Assembly: GCA_003511885.1 (NCBI GenBank)
Contig: DOIX01000434.1
Location: 1 to 26,877 of the forward strand
DNA from: Cyanobacteria bacterium UBA11153
GTDB lineage: Bacteria; Cyanobacteriota; Cyanobacteriia; Cyanobacteriales; Coleofasciculaceae
Length of the DNA: 26,877 nt
Direction: 5' to 3'
In this document: positions 7,404-16,900 of the stretch, one piece after another
Position numbering within the stretch: the stretch's first letter is position 1
How the letters are laid out: every line of letters starts with the position of its first letter
Notes under the pieces: generated by a model
What the model was told of the DNA's origin: nothing
What the model saw: the letters and a program-made list of their open reading frames with translations, nothing else
The model's database searches: none
Position numbers and translations under genes: made by a program

Positions 7404-9491
7404 ATGCACCCAATCTCCTGGCTAACTTACCTTCTCTCGGAAATGATACCGAAGATGGGGGGAAATTTGCCAAAATTTACCCCCAGGTTGAGACGGAATC
7501 ATTTCAAATTATACTCCAGAATTTTCTGGTTTGGCCTAGCCCTTTTATCCACATGCCTAATTGGGTTTGTTTTGCCTTCTCTCAGTCGCGTCAATCCTAT
7601 TAACTCGCCAATAACTATCCAGTTTCCCCTCTCCACCAAGGGTGCAAAAATCGTGGATGCTAGAGGACAAACTGTCATTCTTAGCGGTACAAACTGGTTT
7701 GGTATTGAGACAGAAATGCACGTCCCTCATGGTTTGTGGCAGCGAGACTACAAGGACATGCTCGCTCAGATGAAAAGTTTGGGATATAATACCATTCGAT
7801 TGCCTTACTCGGTAAAAGCTTTAAGATCCTCAGACATAAGTGGAATTGATTATAGCCTTGGTGCAAATGGGGAACTTCAGGGGAAATCTCCTCTGGAAGT
7901 GATGGATTTAATTATTGAAGAAGCTGAACGTCAGGGGTTAATGATTGTCTTGGATTCCCATCGACTTAATGACAAGCAAATTCCTGAATTATGGTACGGA
8001 GATGGCTTTACTGAAAAAGACTGGATTGATACCTGGAAAATGTTAGCAGTTCGTTATAAAGATCGGCTCAATGTGATTGGTGCTGACTTGAAAAATGAAC
8101 CTCACGGTAAGGCTAGTTGGGGAACTAACGATCCGAAAAGTGATTGGAGATTGGCAGCGGAAAGGGCAGGAAATGAGATTCTGGCAATTAATCCGAATTG
8201 GTTAATTGTGGTTGAAGGGGTAGAAAAAAATGTACCTGGTCAAAAATTACCTATTCATTGGATGGGTGGAAATTTAGAAGGTGTAGAGCGTTTTCCGGTA
8301 CGGCTATCTCGCCCCAATAAATTAGTTTATTCTCCTCATGAGTATGGACCAGGAGTTTTCAATCAACCTTGGTTTTCTGACCCCAAATTTCCGAATAATC
8401 TCTACAGTAGATGGGAAATTGCCTGGAATTATATCGCCACGAAAGGGATTGCTCCGGTATATATTGGAGAATTTGGCGGTAGGCGTGCAGATCCCGAATC
8501 GAAGGAAGGAAAATGGCAAAATACTCTGGCAGATTTCGTCCAGAAAAAAGGTTTAAGTTTTACCTATTGGAGTTGGAATCCGAATAGTGATGATACGGGC
8601 GGTATTCTCCTTGATGATTGGACAACAGTGGATGCCTCCAAGCAAAACTTACTTCAGGGACTCCTGATTGCTACTAACTTTGCTCATAACGCGACAATAG
8701 CTACTAAACCTAGTCCTTTCCCAGTAGTTATTAATCCTACACCAGAACCCACTGATTCTCCCATTGTTATTAATCCTACCCCAAAACCTCCCGATTCAGT
8801 AGTTATTAATCCGATAACAAAACCGTCTCTCATCAGCCAAAAACTCAAAGTATTACCTTATATTCCCTCAGATTGGCAAAATGGATTTTGCATGAGTATA
8901 CAAGTGATTAATGAGGGGAATAGCACTGTTAAGGATTGGCAAGTATCATTTCAAATGAATCAGGCGGCAATTAATCAAAGTTGGAGTGGCAGTTTTACTA
9001 ACAAAGGTTCCCAATATGTCGTAACTCCCTTAGATTGGGGACGAAGTATTGAACCCGGGCAAACTCGGGATTTAGGATTTTGTGCTAATAAGGGAGGATC
9101 GGATTATGAGCCTCAAGAAATATTAGCTCAAACGATTGGATCCCCGTTTAATTCTCAACCAGATAACCCTGTAGCAAGCAATCCAAAATCTCAATTGAAA
9201 GCTACAGCTAATATTCAATCTGATTGGCAGGATGGATTTTGTATGAATTTCCAAATTGCTAATCAGGGTAATAGTAAGGTGCGAGATTGGCAATTAAAAT
9301 TTAAGATGGATGATGCCGCAATTAATAATAGTTGGAATGGCAATTTCCAAAGGCAAGGCTCGGAATATATAGTAACACCGATGGATTGGGGACGAGTGAT
9401 TGAGCCGAGACAAAATCGCGATTTAGGATTTTGTGCCAAGAAGCTAGGATCTAATTATGAACCGCGACAGATTGCGATCGCAGGCTATTGA
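7404..9491 (+). CDS. Exported GH5 family endoglucanase-like glycoside hydrolase with two CBM2 domains
   Basis: Predicted retaining beta-1,4-glucanase. The GH5 domain (about 80-400) shows LSGTNWFG, GYNTIRLPYS, IVLDSHRLND, the acid/base glutamate E232 in DLKNEPHG and the nucleophile E356 in YIGEFGG. A Pro-rich linker follows (about 436-475) with three VINP repeats, then two cellulose-binding CBM2 modules (about 481-575 and 598-695). Each module has SDWQ, a DWGR-IEP segment and a cysteine pair (GFCM...LGFC). Residues 40-58 form a hydrophobic export signal or anchor after an arginine-rich stretch. The start is uncertain: ATG 7404, 7443 and 7455 all lack a good ribosome-binding site. A rho-independent terminator follows at 9520. 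The exact substrate (cellulose, mixed-linkage glucan or own sheath) is not shown by sequence. Confidence 0.9.
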   Translation: MHPISWLTYLLSEMIPKMGGNLPKFTPRLRRNHFKLYSRIFWFGLALLSTCLIGFVLPSLSRVNPINSPITIQFPLSTKGAKIVDARGQTVILSGTNWFGIETEMHVPHGLWQRDYKDMLAQMKSLGYNTIRLPYSVKALRSSDISGIDYSLGANGELQGKSPLEVMDLIIEEAERQGLMIVLDSHRLNDKQIPELWYGDGFTEKDWIDTWKMLAVRYKDRLNVIGADLKNEPHGKASWGTNDPKSDWRLAAERAGNEILAINPNWLIVVEGVEKNVPGQKLPIHWMGGNLEGVERFPVRLSRPNKLVYSPHEYGPGVFNQPWFSDPKFPNNLYSRWEIAWNYIATKGIAPVYIGEFGGRRADPESKEGKWQNTLADFVQKKGLSFTYWSWNPNSDDTGGILLDDWTTVDASKQNLLQGLLIATNFAHNATIATKPSPFPVVINPTPEPTDSPIVINPTPKPPDSVVINPITKPSLISQKLKVLPYIPSDWQNGFCMSIQVINEGNSTVKDWQVSFQMNQAAINQSWSGSFTNKGSQYVVTPLDWGRSIEPGQTRDLGFCANKGGSDYEPQEILAQTIGSPFNSQPDNPVASNPKSQLKATANIQSDWQDGFCMNFQIANQGNSKVRDWQLKFKMDDAAINNSWNGNFQRQGSEYIVTPMDWGRVIEPRQNRDLGFCAKKLGSNYEPRQIAIAGY

Positions 9492-9519
9492 TCTCGATTA
9501 GCGTTACAGTAAATATAGG

Positions 9520-9549
9520 GGCACGGGTGAGCCTGTGCCTTTCTTTATT
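9520..9549 (+). terminator. Rho-independent terminator after the cellulase gene
   Basis: GGCACGGG (9520-9527) pairs with CCTGTGCC (9532-9539), an 8-bp stem with one G-U pair and a TGAG loop. TTTCTTTATT follows directly. It lies 28 bp past the cellulase stop codon, so the cellulase is probably transcribed separately from the downstream exoprotein genes. Confidence 0.75.
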
Positions 9550-9663
9550 GTATGGGGTTGAAGGGGTAAAGGATGTTTATCTTCTATTCCCTGGGAATTA
9601 TGCTTAAGGATTGGTGAGAAAACAGTATTAGGAGTTACGCTCCTGACTCTAGCAATACTAGAT

Positions 9664-9689
9664 GGTGCGTTAGCGAAAGCTAACGCACC
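9664..9689. repeat. Perfect 11-bp hairpin with GAAA tetraloop, dispersed repeat
   Basis: GGTGCGTTAGC (9664-9674), loop GAAA, then GCTAACGCACC (9679-9689). The arms match perfectly. The sequence, followed by CCTACAG, is of a type I know as a common intergenic repeat in many cyanobacterial genomes. It lies about 90 bp upstream of the first haemagglutinin gene and has no T-run, so it is more likely a mobile or REP-like element than a terminator. Confidence 0.75.
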
Positions 9690-9776
9690 CTACAGATAGA
9701 TGCTCTGCGTAAGTTCTGAGTATAAAAAATAACATAGTATAAAAACCAACAAATAACGACTTAAGGATCAATTTAT

Positions 9777-12700
9777 ATGAGTCCTTTTTGGATTCGTTTT
9801 TTCTTAATATTATCCTTTGCTAATGCCTTGGTAACGATTGAGGCTTATTTTACTCCTGTCTTTGCTCAAATTATCCCAGATAATACTCTCAATACTAGTG
9901 TCAACCAATCGGAAAATATTTTTAATATCGCGGGAGGTACGTCTTTAGATGGAAATCTATTCCACAGTTTTACTGAATTTTCTATACCCAGTAACGGTAT
10001 AGCATTTTTTGACTATAATGTGACGGAAATTACGAATATTATCAGTCGCGTCACTGGGAATAAAATATCTAATATTGATGGCACAATTCAGGCAAATGGG
10101 AGTGCTAATCTATTTCTGATCAATCCTAATGGTATCGTGTTCGGTCCTAATGCCCAACTCGATATTGGTGGTTCATTTATTGCGAGTACGGCGGATAGTA
10201 TTGAGTTTGCTGATGGCATCTCTTTCAGTGCAAAAAATACTCAAACTCCGCCCTTGCTCAGTATTAATATTCCCCTGGGTTTGCAGTATGGCAGTAGTGT
10301 TGCTGGTGTGGAAGTACAGGGATCTAGACTAGCAGTTTTGCCCAATCAAACTCTAGGTATTTTCGGTGGTAATGTGACGATAAACGAGGGAAAATTAACA
10401 GCGCCAGGAGGAAAAATTTTCCTAGGTGGATTAGTGGAAGAAGGGCTGATTAATCTCCAAAGCCCTTTATTTCCAGTATCTGTGGAGCGAGGAAACGTGA
10501 CTTTGACAAATGGCGCGATCGCAAATACAATCTCGTCTATCTCATCAGTTAACGGTGGTAATATTACCATTAACAGCAATAACCTCAATATTACTAACAC
10601 TTCTCAACTCCTGGCTGGCATCGATCCTAATAGCGGGATAGCAGGAGCTAGTGCTGGAGATATTTTAATTAATGCTACCGGAGATGTTAACTTAAGTAAT
10701 AGAAGTTTAATAGCCAATAATTTGGCATTGGGCGGATTGGGAAATGGAGGGAATATTAACATTACTGCCAATGCTCTTATCTTAACATCAGGTTCAAGAA
10801 TTGCTACCGTGACTCAAGCCCCAGGTACAGCGGGAAATATTGCCATCAATACCAACAATCTCGATATTTCTGGTTTTACACCAAATGGATTATTTAGCAG
10901 TATTCTCAGTTACTCTCAAACACTACTAGGTGGTGCAACTGGTAATATTACGATTAGGCAAAATAATAATTTTCAAGGGACAATTAGGTTAGCTAATCGC
11001 GGATTTATTGCCACGGCTACCGATAGTAGTAGTAATGGTGGCGCAATTGAGGTAAATACCCACAACCTGATTCTCGAAAGTGGCGGACAAATTCTTACTT
11101 CTGCCACTAATAGTGGTAGCGCTGGAAATATTACAATTAATGCAACTGGTAAAGTAAATATTACTGGAAGTAGCACCGACTTTATCCCTTCTCCTTTTAT
11201 GGGATTACCAGTCTTTAATTTAGATGATTTACAATTTAATACGAATCTGAATCCCAATGTTGAAGCCTCTGGTGCGGGAGGAATTCCCTATATTTCCATC
11301 CAAAGAACCCCAACCCAAGTTACTAGCGGGCAAACTGTATTGGGTACAGCAAATACTGGATTTGATTATTATTCATTTACAGTAAATGCACCAAATAGTC
11401 GAGTAATTTTTGATATTGATGGGGGAGATGGTTATAGTAATATTCCCGGAAGTTTAGACACAGAAATTGCCCTCTTTAACCAAGATACAGGAGAAGTTAT
11501 TGCCATTAATGACGATGCCAATGAAAAATTGGGAGGAGGTGGAAGTATCGTCAATCAAGACTCTTATCTTTCCACCCTCTTATCGCCTGGAAGATATGTA
11601 ATTGGTGTAGGTGAATTTGATACAATTCCTTCTCGGTTAAACCTGCTAGAAGGGGATCGCGTTGATATAGGAGACACTTATATTCTACAAGTTTCTTTGC
11701 AAAATCGCGGTAATATCGGACAAGTACCCTCACCTCCATCTGTTAATCCTGATAACTTTAATTATGGAGCGACTAGTGGTTTAGTATCTCGCAGTAGTGG
11801 TGTAGGAAATACAGGTAGCATTACTATTAATACGCCACAATTATTAATGGGATCTGGATCGGAAATTATCGCAACTACGTCTGGCACGGGCAAAGTGGCA
11901 GATATTACAGTTAATGCCAGTAATATTGATATTAATAATGGGACAATTTCTAATATTACCCGTGGCAGTGGTGATGCCGGAAGTATCCTAATTAATGCCA
12001 CAGATGTCAAATTAAGCGATCGCGGTTTGGTAAATATCAGTAATTTGGGACAAGGAAATACAGGGGATATTAGAATTAATGCCGCAAACGTAACGTTTCT
12101 CCAAGGCGGAAGACTGGATAACGGTACTTATATTCAGGGAGATACAGGAAAAATAGTTATTAATGCTAGCAATAGCGTGTTATTGGATGGAGAATTCAAG
12201 GGAGATACATCTCATATTTTTAATATTGTAGCTGGGCCATCCGCAGTAGGAAATGCGGGAGGTATTGAAATTAATACTCGTTTCCTCACTCTAACCAATG
12301 GTGGTTCGTTGAATTCCACAACTTATGGTAAAGGCAATGCCGGAGATATTACCATTAATGCCAGTGAAAGTGTTGTATTAGATGGCAGGGCAACTAATGG
12401 CAGAGGTTCTAATTTCTTGAGTCGAGTCAGAGGTACGGGTATTGGTAATGCTGGCGATATTAATATTACTACTAATGTTCTTTCCCTAACTAATGGTGCA
12501 GAAATTTTCAACCGTACAGAAGGGATTGGGAATGCCGGGAGATCCACTATTAATGCTAGAGATATTTTTATTAGTAAAAGTACCATCGCTAGTAGTGTCG
12601 AAGTTGGCGCAATTGGTAATGGAGGAACCCTCAACTTTAATGCCACAAATATTTCTTTAGTTAATGGCGCAAAAGTAACTGCCAGTACCGCTGGAAAAGG

Positions 12701-13649
12701 AGATGCTGGTCAAATTTTTATCCAAAGTAATGATTCTATTTATCTAAATAATAGTCAGATTTCTACTGCTGTAACTCCTCAAGGAGTAGGTAGAGGTGGT
12801 AATATTGAAATTCAATCTGATACGTTAGTTTTGGATAAACAATCTGCCATTACAGCCGCTTCAGCTTCAGGTACAGGTGGAGATATTCACCTCAATCTTA
12901 ATGACTTATTACTCCTCCGTAACAATAGTCAAATTACGGCAACAGCAGGAAATGCAAGGACAGGTGGAGATGGAGGTAATATTTATATTAGAAGTCCATT
13001 GATTGTGGCAATTCCCACAGAAAATAGCGATATTACCGCCAATGCTTTTCAAGGGAATGGCGGAAAAATCCAAATCACATCAGACTCCATTATCGGATTA
13101 CAATTTAGAGACAAACTCACACCATTTAGCGATATTACTGCTAGCTCCGAATTAGGAGTTGATGGCGTTGTCGAAATTAACACTCTCAATGTTAACCCCA
13201 GTACCGGATTAGTCCAACTACCAGAAATATTAACAGATCCCAGCGAGCGAGTAATTGTTGGTTGTGCCGCAGCCGAGGGAAATTCCTTTACAGTTACAGG
13301 GCGCGGTGGCTTACCAGAAGATCCTACAGGGATAATTCGCGGACAAACTATTTGGCAAGATTTGCAAGATTTTTCACCAGTCACCGCCGGAGAAAATACC
13401 TCAGTTGTCAAAAGTAAGTCTTCTGTTACCAATTACCAATTACCAATTACCCATTCTCAAAATCCTCAAACTGCGATTAGCAATTACCAGAGAAATGAAA
13501 AAGCTGCTATAGTAGAAGCAACAGGTTTGGTCAGAGATGAACGAGGAAATGTCATCCTAGTGGCTCCCGATAATAATCCTAATCCTTCAGGTTACCAAGC
13601 CAGCATCCCCAATTGCCACCAACTATCATCCTTTACAGTACCTCAATAA
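9777..13649 (+). CDS. Filamentous haemagglutinin-like exoprotein (TpsA) with embedded PPC-type domain, copy 1
   Basis: A 1290-residue predicted secreted adhesin of the two-partner secretion type. A Sec signal peptide ends near VFA-Q. The TPS domain follows (about 32-250), with LFLINPNGIVFG (NPNGI at 116-120) and GGSFIASTAD. A long right-handed beta-helix built of GGNITIN / GDILINA-type repeats makes up most of the rest. It is interrupted at about 510-643 by a PPC-type beta-sandwich (FDYYSFTV, IFDIDGG, GSLDT). The C-terminal block contains GCAAAEGNSFTVTGRGGLPEDP (C1163), typical of cyanobacterial family members. Such proteins cross the outer membrane through a TpsB partner, which is not in this window. 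ATG 9777 has AAGGA about 10 bases upstream. The next gene is a close paralogue. Confidence 0.9.
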   Translation: MSPFWIRFFLILSFANALVTIEAYFTPVFAQIIPDNTLNTSVNQSENIFNIAGGTSLDGNLFHSFTEFSIPSNGIAFFDYNVTEITNIISRVTGNKISNIDGTIQANGSANLFLINPNGIVFGPNAQLDIGGSFIASTADSIEFADGISFSAKNTQTPPLLSINIPLGLQYGSSVAGVEVQGSRLAVLPNQTLGIFGGNVTINEGKLTAPGGKIFLGGLVEEGLINLQSPLFPVSVERGNVTLTNGAIANTISSISSVNGGNITINSNNLNITNTSQLLAGIDPNSGIAGASAGDILINATGDVNLSNRSLIANNLALGGLGNGGNINITANALILTSGSRIATVTQAPGTAGNIAINTNNLDISGFTPNGLFSSILSYSQTLLGGATGNITIRQNNNFQGTIRLANRGFIATATDSSSNGGAIEVNTHNLILESGGQILTSATNSGSAGNITINATGKVNITGSSTDFIPSPFMGLPVFNLDDLQFNTNLNPNVEASGAGGIPYISIQRTPTQVTSGQTVLGTANTGFDYYSFTVNAPNSRVIFDIDGGDGYSNIPGSLDTEIALFNQDTGEVIAINDDANEKLGGGGSIVNQDSYLSTLLSPGRYVIGVGEFDTIPSRLNLLEGDRVDIGDTYILQVSLQNRGNIGQVPSPPSVNPDNFNYGATSGLVSRSSGVGNTGSITINTPQLLMGSGSEIIATTSGTGKVADITVNASNIDINNGTISNITRGSGDAGSILINATDVKLSDRGLVNISNLGQGNTGDIRINAANVTFLQGGRLDNGTYIQGDTGKIVINASNSVLLDGEFKGDTSHIFNIVAGPSAVGNAGGIEINTRFLTLTNGGSLNSTTYGKGNAGDITINASESVVLDGRATNGRGSNFLSRVRGTGIGNAGDINITTNVLSLTNGAEIFNRTEGIGNAGRSTINARDIFISKSTIASSVEVGAIGNGGTLNFNATNISLVNGAKVTASTAGKGDAGQIFIQSNDSIYLNNSQISTAVTPQGVGRGGNIEIQSDTLVLDKQSAITAASASGTGGDIHLNLNDLLLLRNNSQITATAGNARTGGDGGNIYIRSPLIVAIPTENSDITANAFQGNGGKIQITSDSIIGLQFRDKLTPFSDITASSELGVDGVVEINTLNVNPSTGLVQLPEILTDPSERVIVGCAAAEGNSFTVTGRGGLPEDPTGIIRGQTIWQDLQDFSPVTAGENTSVVKSKSSVTNYQLPITHSQNPQTAISNYQRNEKAAIVEATGLVRDERGNVILVAPDNNPNPSGYQASIPNCHQLSSFTVPQ
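13429..13456. repeat. STRR heptads (CCAATTA) inside TpsA copy 1
   Basis: Three exact CCAATTA units (13429-13449) plus a degenerate CCCATTC lie in frame in the linker before the last 60 residues and encode TNYQLPIT. The same position is occupied by related heptads in copies 2 (17572-17599) and 3 (20336-20356). Four units span 28 bp, which is not a multiple of 3, so single-unit slippage would shift the frame. Confidence 0.8.
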
Positions 13650-13655
13650 CAGTGA

Positions 13656-13683
13656 ATAGGAATAGGCAATAGAGAATAGAGAA
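13656..13683. repeat. STRR heptads (AATAGGC/AATAGAG) downstream of TpsA copy 1
   Basis: About four AATAGGA/AATAGGC/AATAGAG units start shortly after the stop codon. Further along, at 13776-13855, AACTGTCAATTTTCAACT, GTTGACAG and AACTGTCAACT repeat in both orientations. The 258-bp gap therefore consists largely of repeat material before the next gene's ribosome-binding site. Confidence 0.6.
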
Positions 13684-13907
13684 GTTTCAATCAGGGTTAA
13701 CTAACGGTTTGCATCTACATATATATAACATTAGATTATTGATGGTTAATATTTGATGGATAAATCTTATGTAACTGTCAATTTTCAACTTTTTACACTG
13801 GAAAGTGAATAGTTGACAGGAAATAGGTATTTAACTGTCAACTACGATAGCTTATTCGGCTACAATTTCAAACTTTTTTAATTCCTTTGAGGTGGATACT
13901 AATCAAT

Positions 13908-16900
13908 ATGAATTTAAACCGAATTTATTTGTTATTAAAATTGGGTTTAACCAATACATTGATGGCAATAATTATGGGGGAATTACCTATTAATGCTTTT
14001 GCTCAAATCATCCCAGATAATACTCTAAATACTAATGTTAACCAAGCCGGAAATGTTTTCAATATTACTGGAGGTACATCTGTAGGAGGGAACTTATTCC
14101 ACAGTTTTACCGAGTTTTCTATACCCAGTGGTAACGAAGCTTTCTTTGACTATAATGTGACAGATATTTCTCATATTATTAGTCGTGTAACTGGCAATAA
14201 AATATCTAATATCAATGGAATTATCCATGCTAACGGTGGTGCTAACTTATTTTTAATCAATCCTAATGGTATTGTTTTTGGTCCAAATGCTTCTCTAAAT
14301 ATCGGTGGTTCATTTATTGCCAGTACTGCCGATGCTATTGAGTTTACCGATGGCAATTTATTCAGTGCTAAAGATACCCAAAACCCACCCTTACTAAGTA
14401 TCAATCTTCCCATTGGTTTGCAGTATAATAGTAATGTTGCAGATGTGGAAGTCCAGCAATCTAATCTTGCCGTCTCGCCGCATCAAACATTATCTTTACT
14501 CGGTGGTAACGTTAACATTAATGGAGGTAAACTTATTGCTCCAGGAGGACAAATTTATCTAGGTGGATTACTGGGAGAAGGGAGGATTAGCCTCCAAAAT
14601 ATTATCCCTTCCTTTCCGCCATCTATCCAGCGAGGAAATGTCACTCTGAGCAATGGTGCGATCGCAAATGTTACCACAACCACTAGGGGCGGTAATATTA
14701 CAGTTTATAGCGATAATCTTAATATTGCTGGCGATTCTCAACTCCGAGCCGGAATTGCTTCTAATAGTGGTTTATCAGGTGCTATTGCTGGAGATATTTT
14801 AATTAATGCGACTGGAGACATTAGCATAAGTGACAAGAGTTTAATTGCCAATACGGTGTCATCTAGCGCATTGGGAAATGGCGGTAATATTCATATTACT
14901 GCTAATTCCCTTGCTTTAACATCGGGAGGGAGAATTGAGACGATTACCCAAGCCACAGGAAAGGCAGGAAATATTGAAATTAATACTAAGAATCTCGATA
15001 TTTCTGGTTTCACATCAGATGGACTATTTAGTGGTATTCTCAGCCATTCCCAAATAGTTAATAGTGGCACAACTGGCAATATTATCATTAATCAAGCCGA
15101 TCCCAGTCAGGGAACTATTCGGTTAGCTAATCGCGGATTTATTGCCACGGCTACTGATAGTAGCAGTAATGGTGGTTCAATTGAGGTAAATGGAAAAGAC
15201 ATAATTTTAGAAAGTGGCGCACAAATTCTCACTTCGGCTACGCATACTGGCAGTGCGGGTGATATTACAATTAATGGAACAGGCACTGTCAATATTAATG
15301 GAAGCAGTCAAGACTTTATTTCTTCTCCTTTTACGGGAATTCCTATTTTTAGTCTCGATAATTTACCATTTCAGACTGATTTTAATCCAGATGTTGAAAA
15401 ATCTGGTTCCGGAGGAATTCCTTACCTTTCCGTGCAACGTACCCCAGACCAAATTACCAGCGGAAAAACTGTTTTAGGGACAGCTACAGATGGATTTGAT
15501 TATTACTCATTTACAGTAAACGCGCCCAATAGTACAGCAATTTTCGATATTGATGGGGGAAATGGTTATAGCAATCTTCCCGGAAGTCTAGATACCATGC
15601 TTTTCCTATTCAAGCCAACTACAGGCGAAGTTATTGGTTTTAGTGACGATTCCAGTCTCAAATCGGGAGGAAGTGGCAGTATTGCTAGTCAAGATTCTTA
15701 TATTTCTACCCTATTATCAGCCGGAACTTATGTAATTGGCGTGGGTGAATTTAATACAATTTCTTCTAGTTTAAACCTGCTAGAAGGCGATCGCATCGAT
15801 CGAGGAGATACCTATACCTTACATGTTTCCTTACAAAATCATGGTGGTATAACACAAATACCACCTACTATACTACCCTCGAATTCCCATAACTTTAACC
15901 CCAATTATGGCACAAGTAGCGGTTTAGTATCTCGAAGCACTAATTCTGGCAATACAGGTAAAATAACGATTAATACTCCGCAATTAACTATGGGATCTAC
16001 TTCAGAGATTGCGGCAACTGTGTCTGGTACAGGAAAAGTAGCAGATATTACAGTTAATGCCAGGAATATCGATATTAATAATGCGACAATTTCTAATACT
16101 ACTCGTGGTAGTGGTGATACCGGAAGTATCTTAATTAATGCAGAAGATGTGAATTTAAGCAATTCCTCTGTCATAAAAATCAACAGTTTGGGACAAGGAA
16201 ATACAGGTGATATTAGAATTAATGCTGCTAACGTAAGGATTCTTCAAGGTGCGCAAATTGATAACAACACTTATATTCAGGGAGACACAGGTAAGATTAT
16301 TATTAATGCAAGGGAGAGTGTTTTATTAGATGGAGAATTCAACGGAAGTACATCCAATATTTTTAATATTGTTGCTAGTCCATCAGCGGTGGCAAATGCG
16401 GGAGGCATTGAAATTAATACTGGTTTATTGTCCCTAAACAATGGTGCTTCAATCAATTCCACAACTTACGGCAAAGGCAATGCGGGCGATATTACAATTA
16501 ATGCTAGAGACAGTGTTTTATTAAATGGAAGGGCTACTAGTGGCAGAGGATCTGGTTTGTTTAATCGAGTCAGAGGTACGGGTAGGGGTGATGCTGGCGA
16601 TATCAATATTACCACTAATATATTCTCCATGACTAATGGTTCCCAAGTCTTCAGTCGCACAGAAGGAATTGGTAATGCGGGCAGCACTGCTATTAATGCG
16701 AAAGACATTTTTATCGATCGCAGTACAATCGCCAATAGTGTTGAGAATGGAGCAATTGGTAATGGTGGAATTCTGAATTTTAATGCTAGCAATATTTCTT
16801 TAACTAATGGATCTAAAGTAACTGCTAGCACTGCCGGAAAAGGAGATGCAGGTCAAATTTTGATCCAAGGAAATGATTTAGTTTACCTGAATAATAGCCA

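Noticed and set aside
7313..7603. 96-codon plus-strand frame overlapping the start of the cellulase gene
   Set aside because: It is in a different frame from the clear GH5 sequence and lacks any recognisable domain or ribosome-binding site.
10346..13432. Several antisense open frames of 60-130 codons opposite the TpsA genes
   Set aside because: They recur at equivalent places in each paralogue and simply mirror the repetitive Asn/Ile/Gly codons of the beta-helix; no start signals or protein character.
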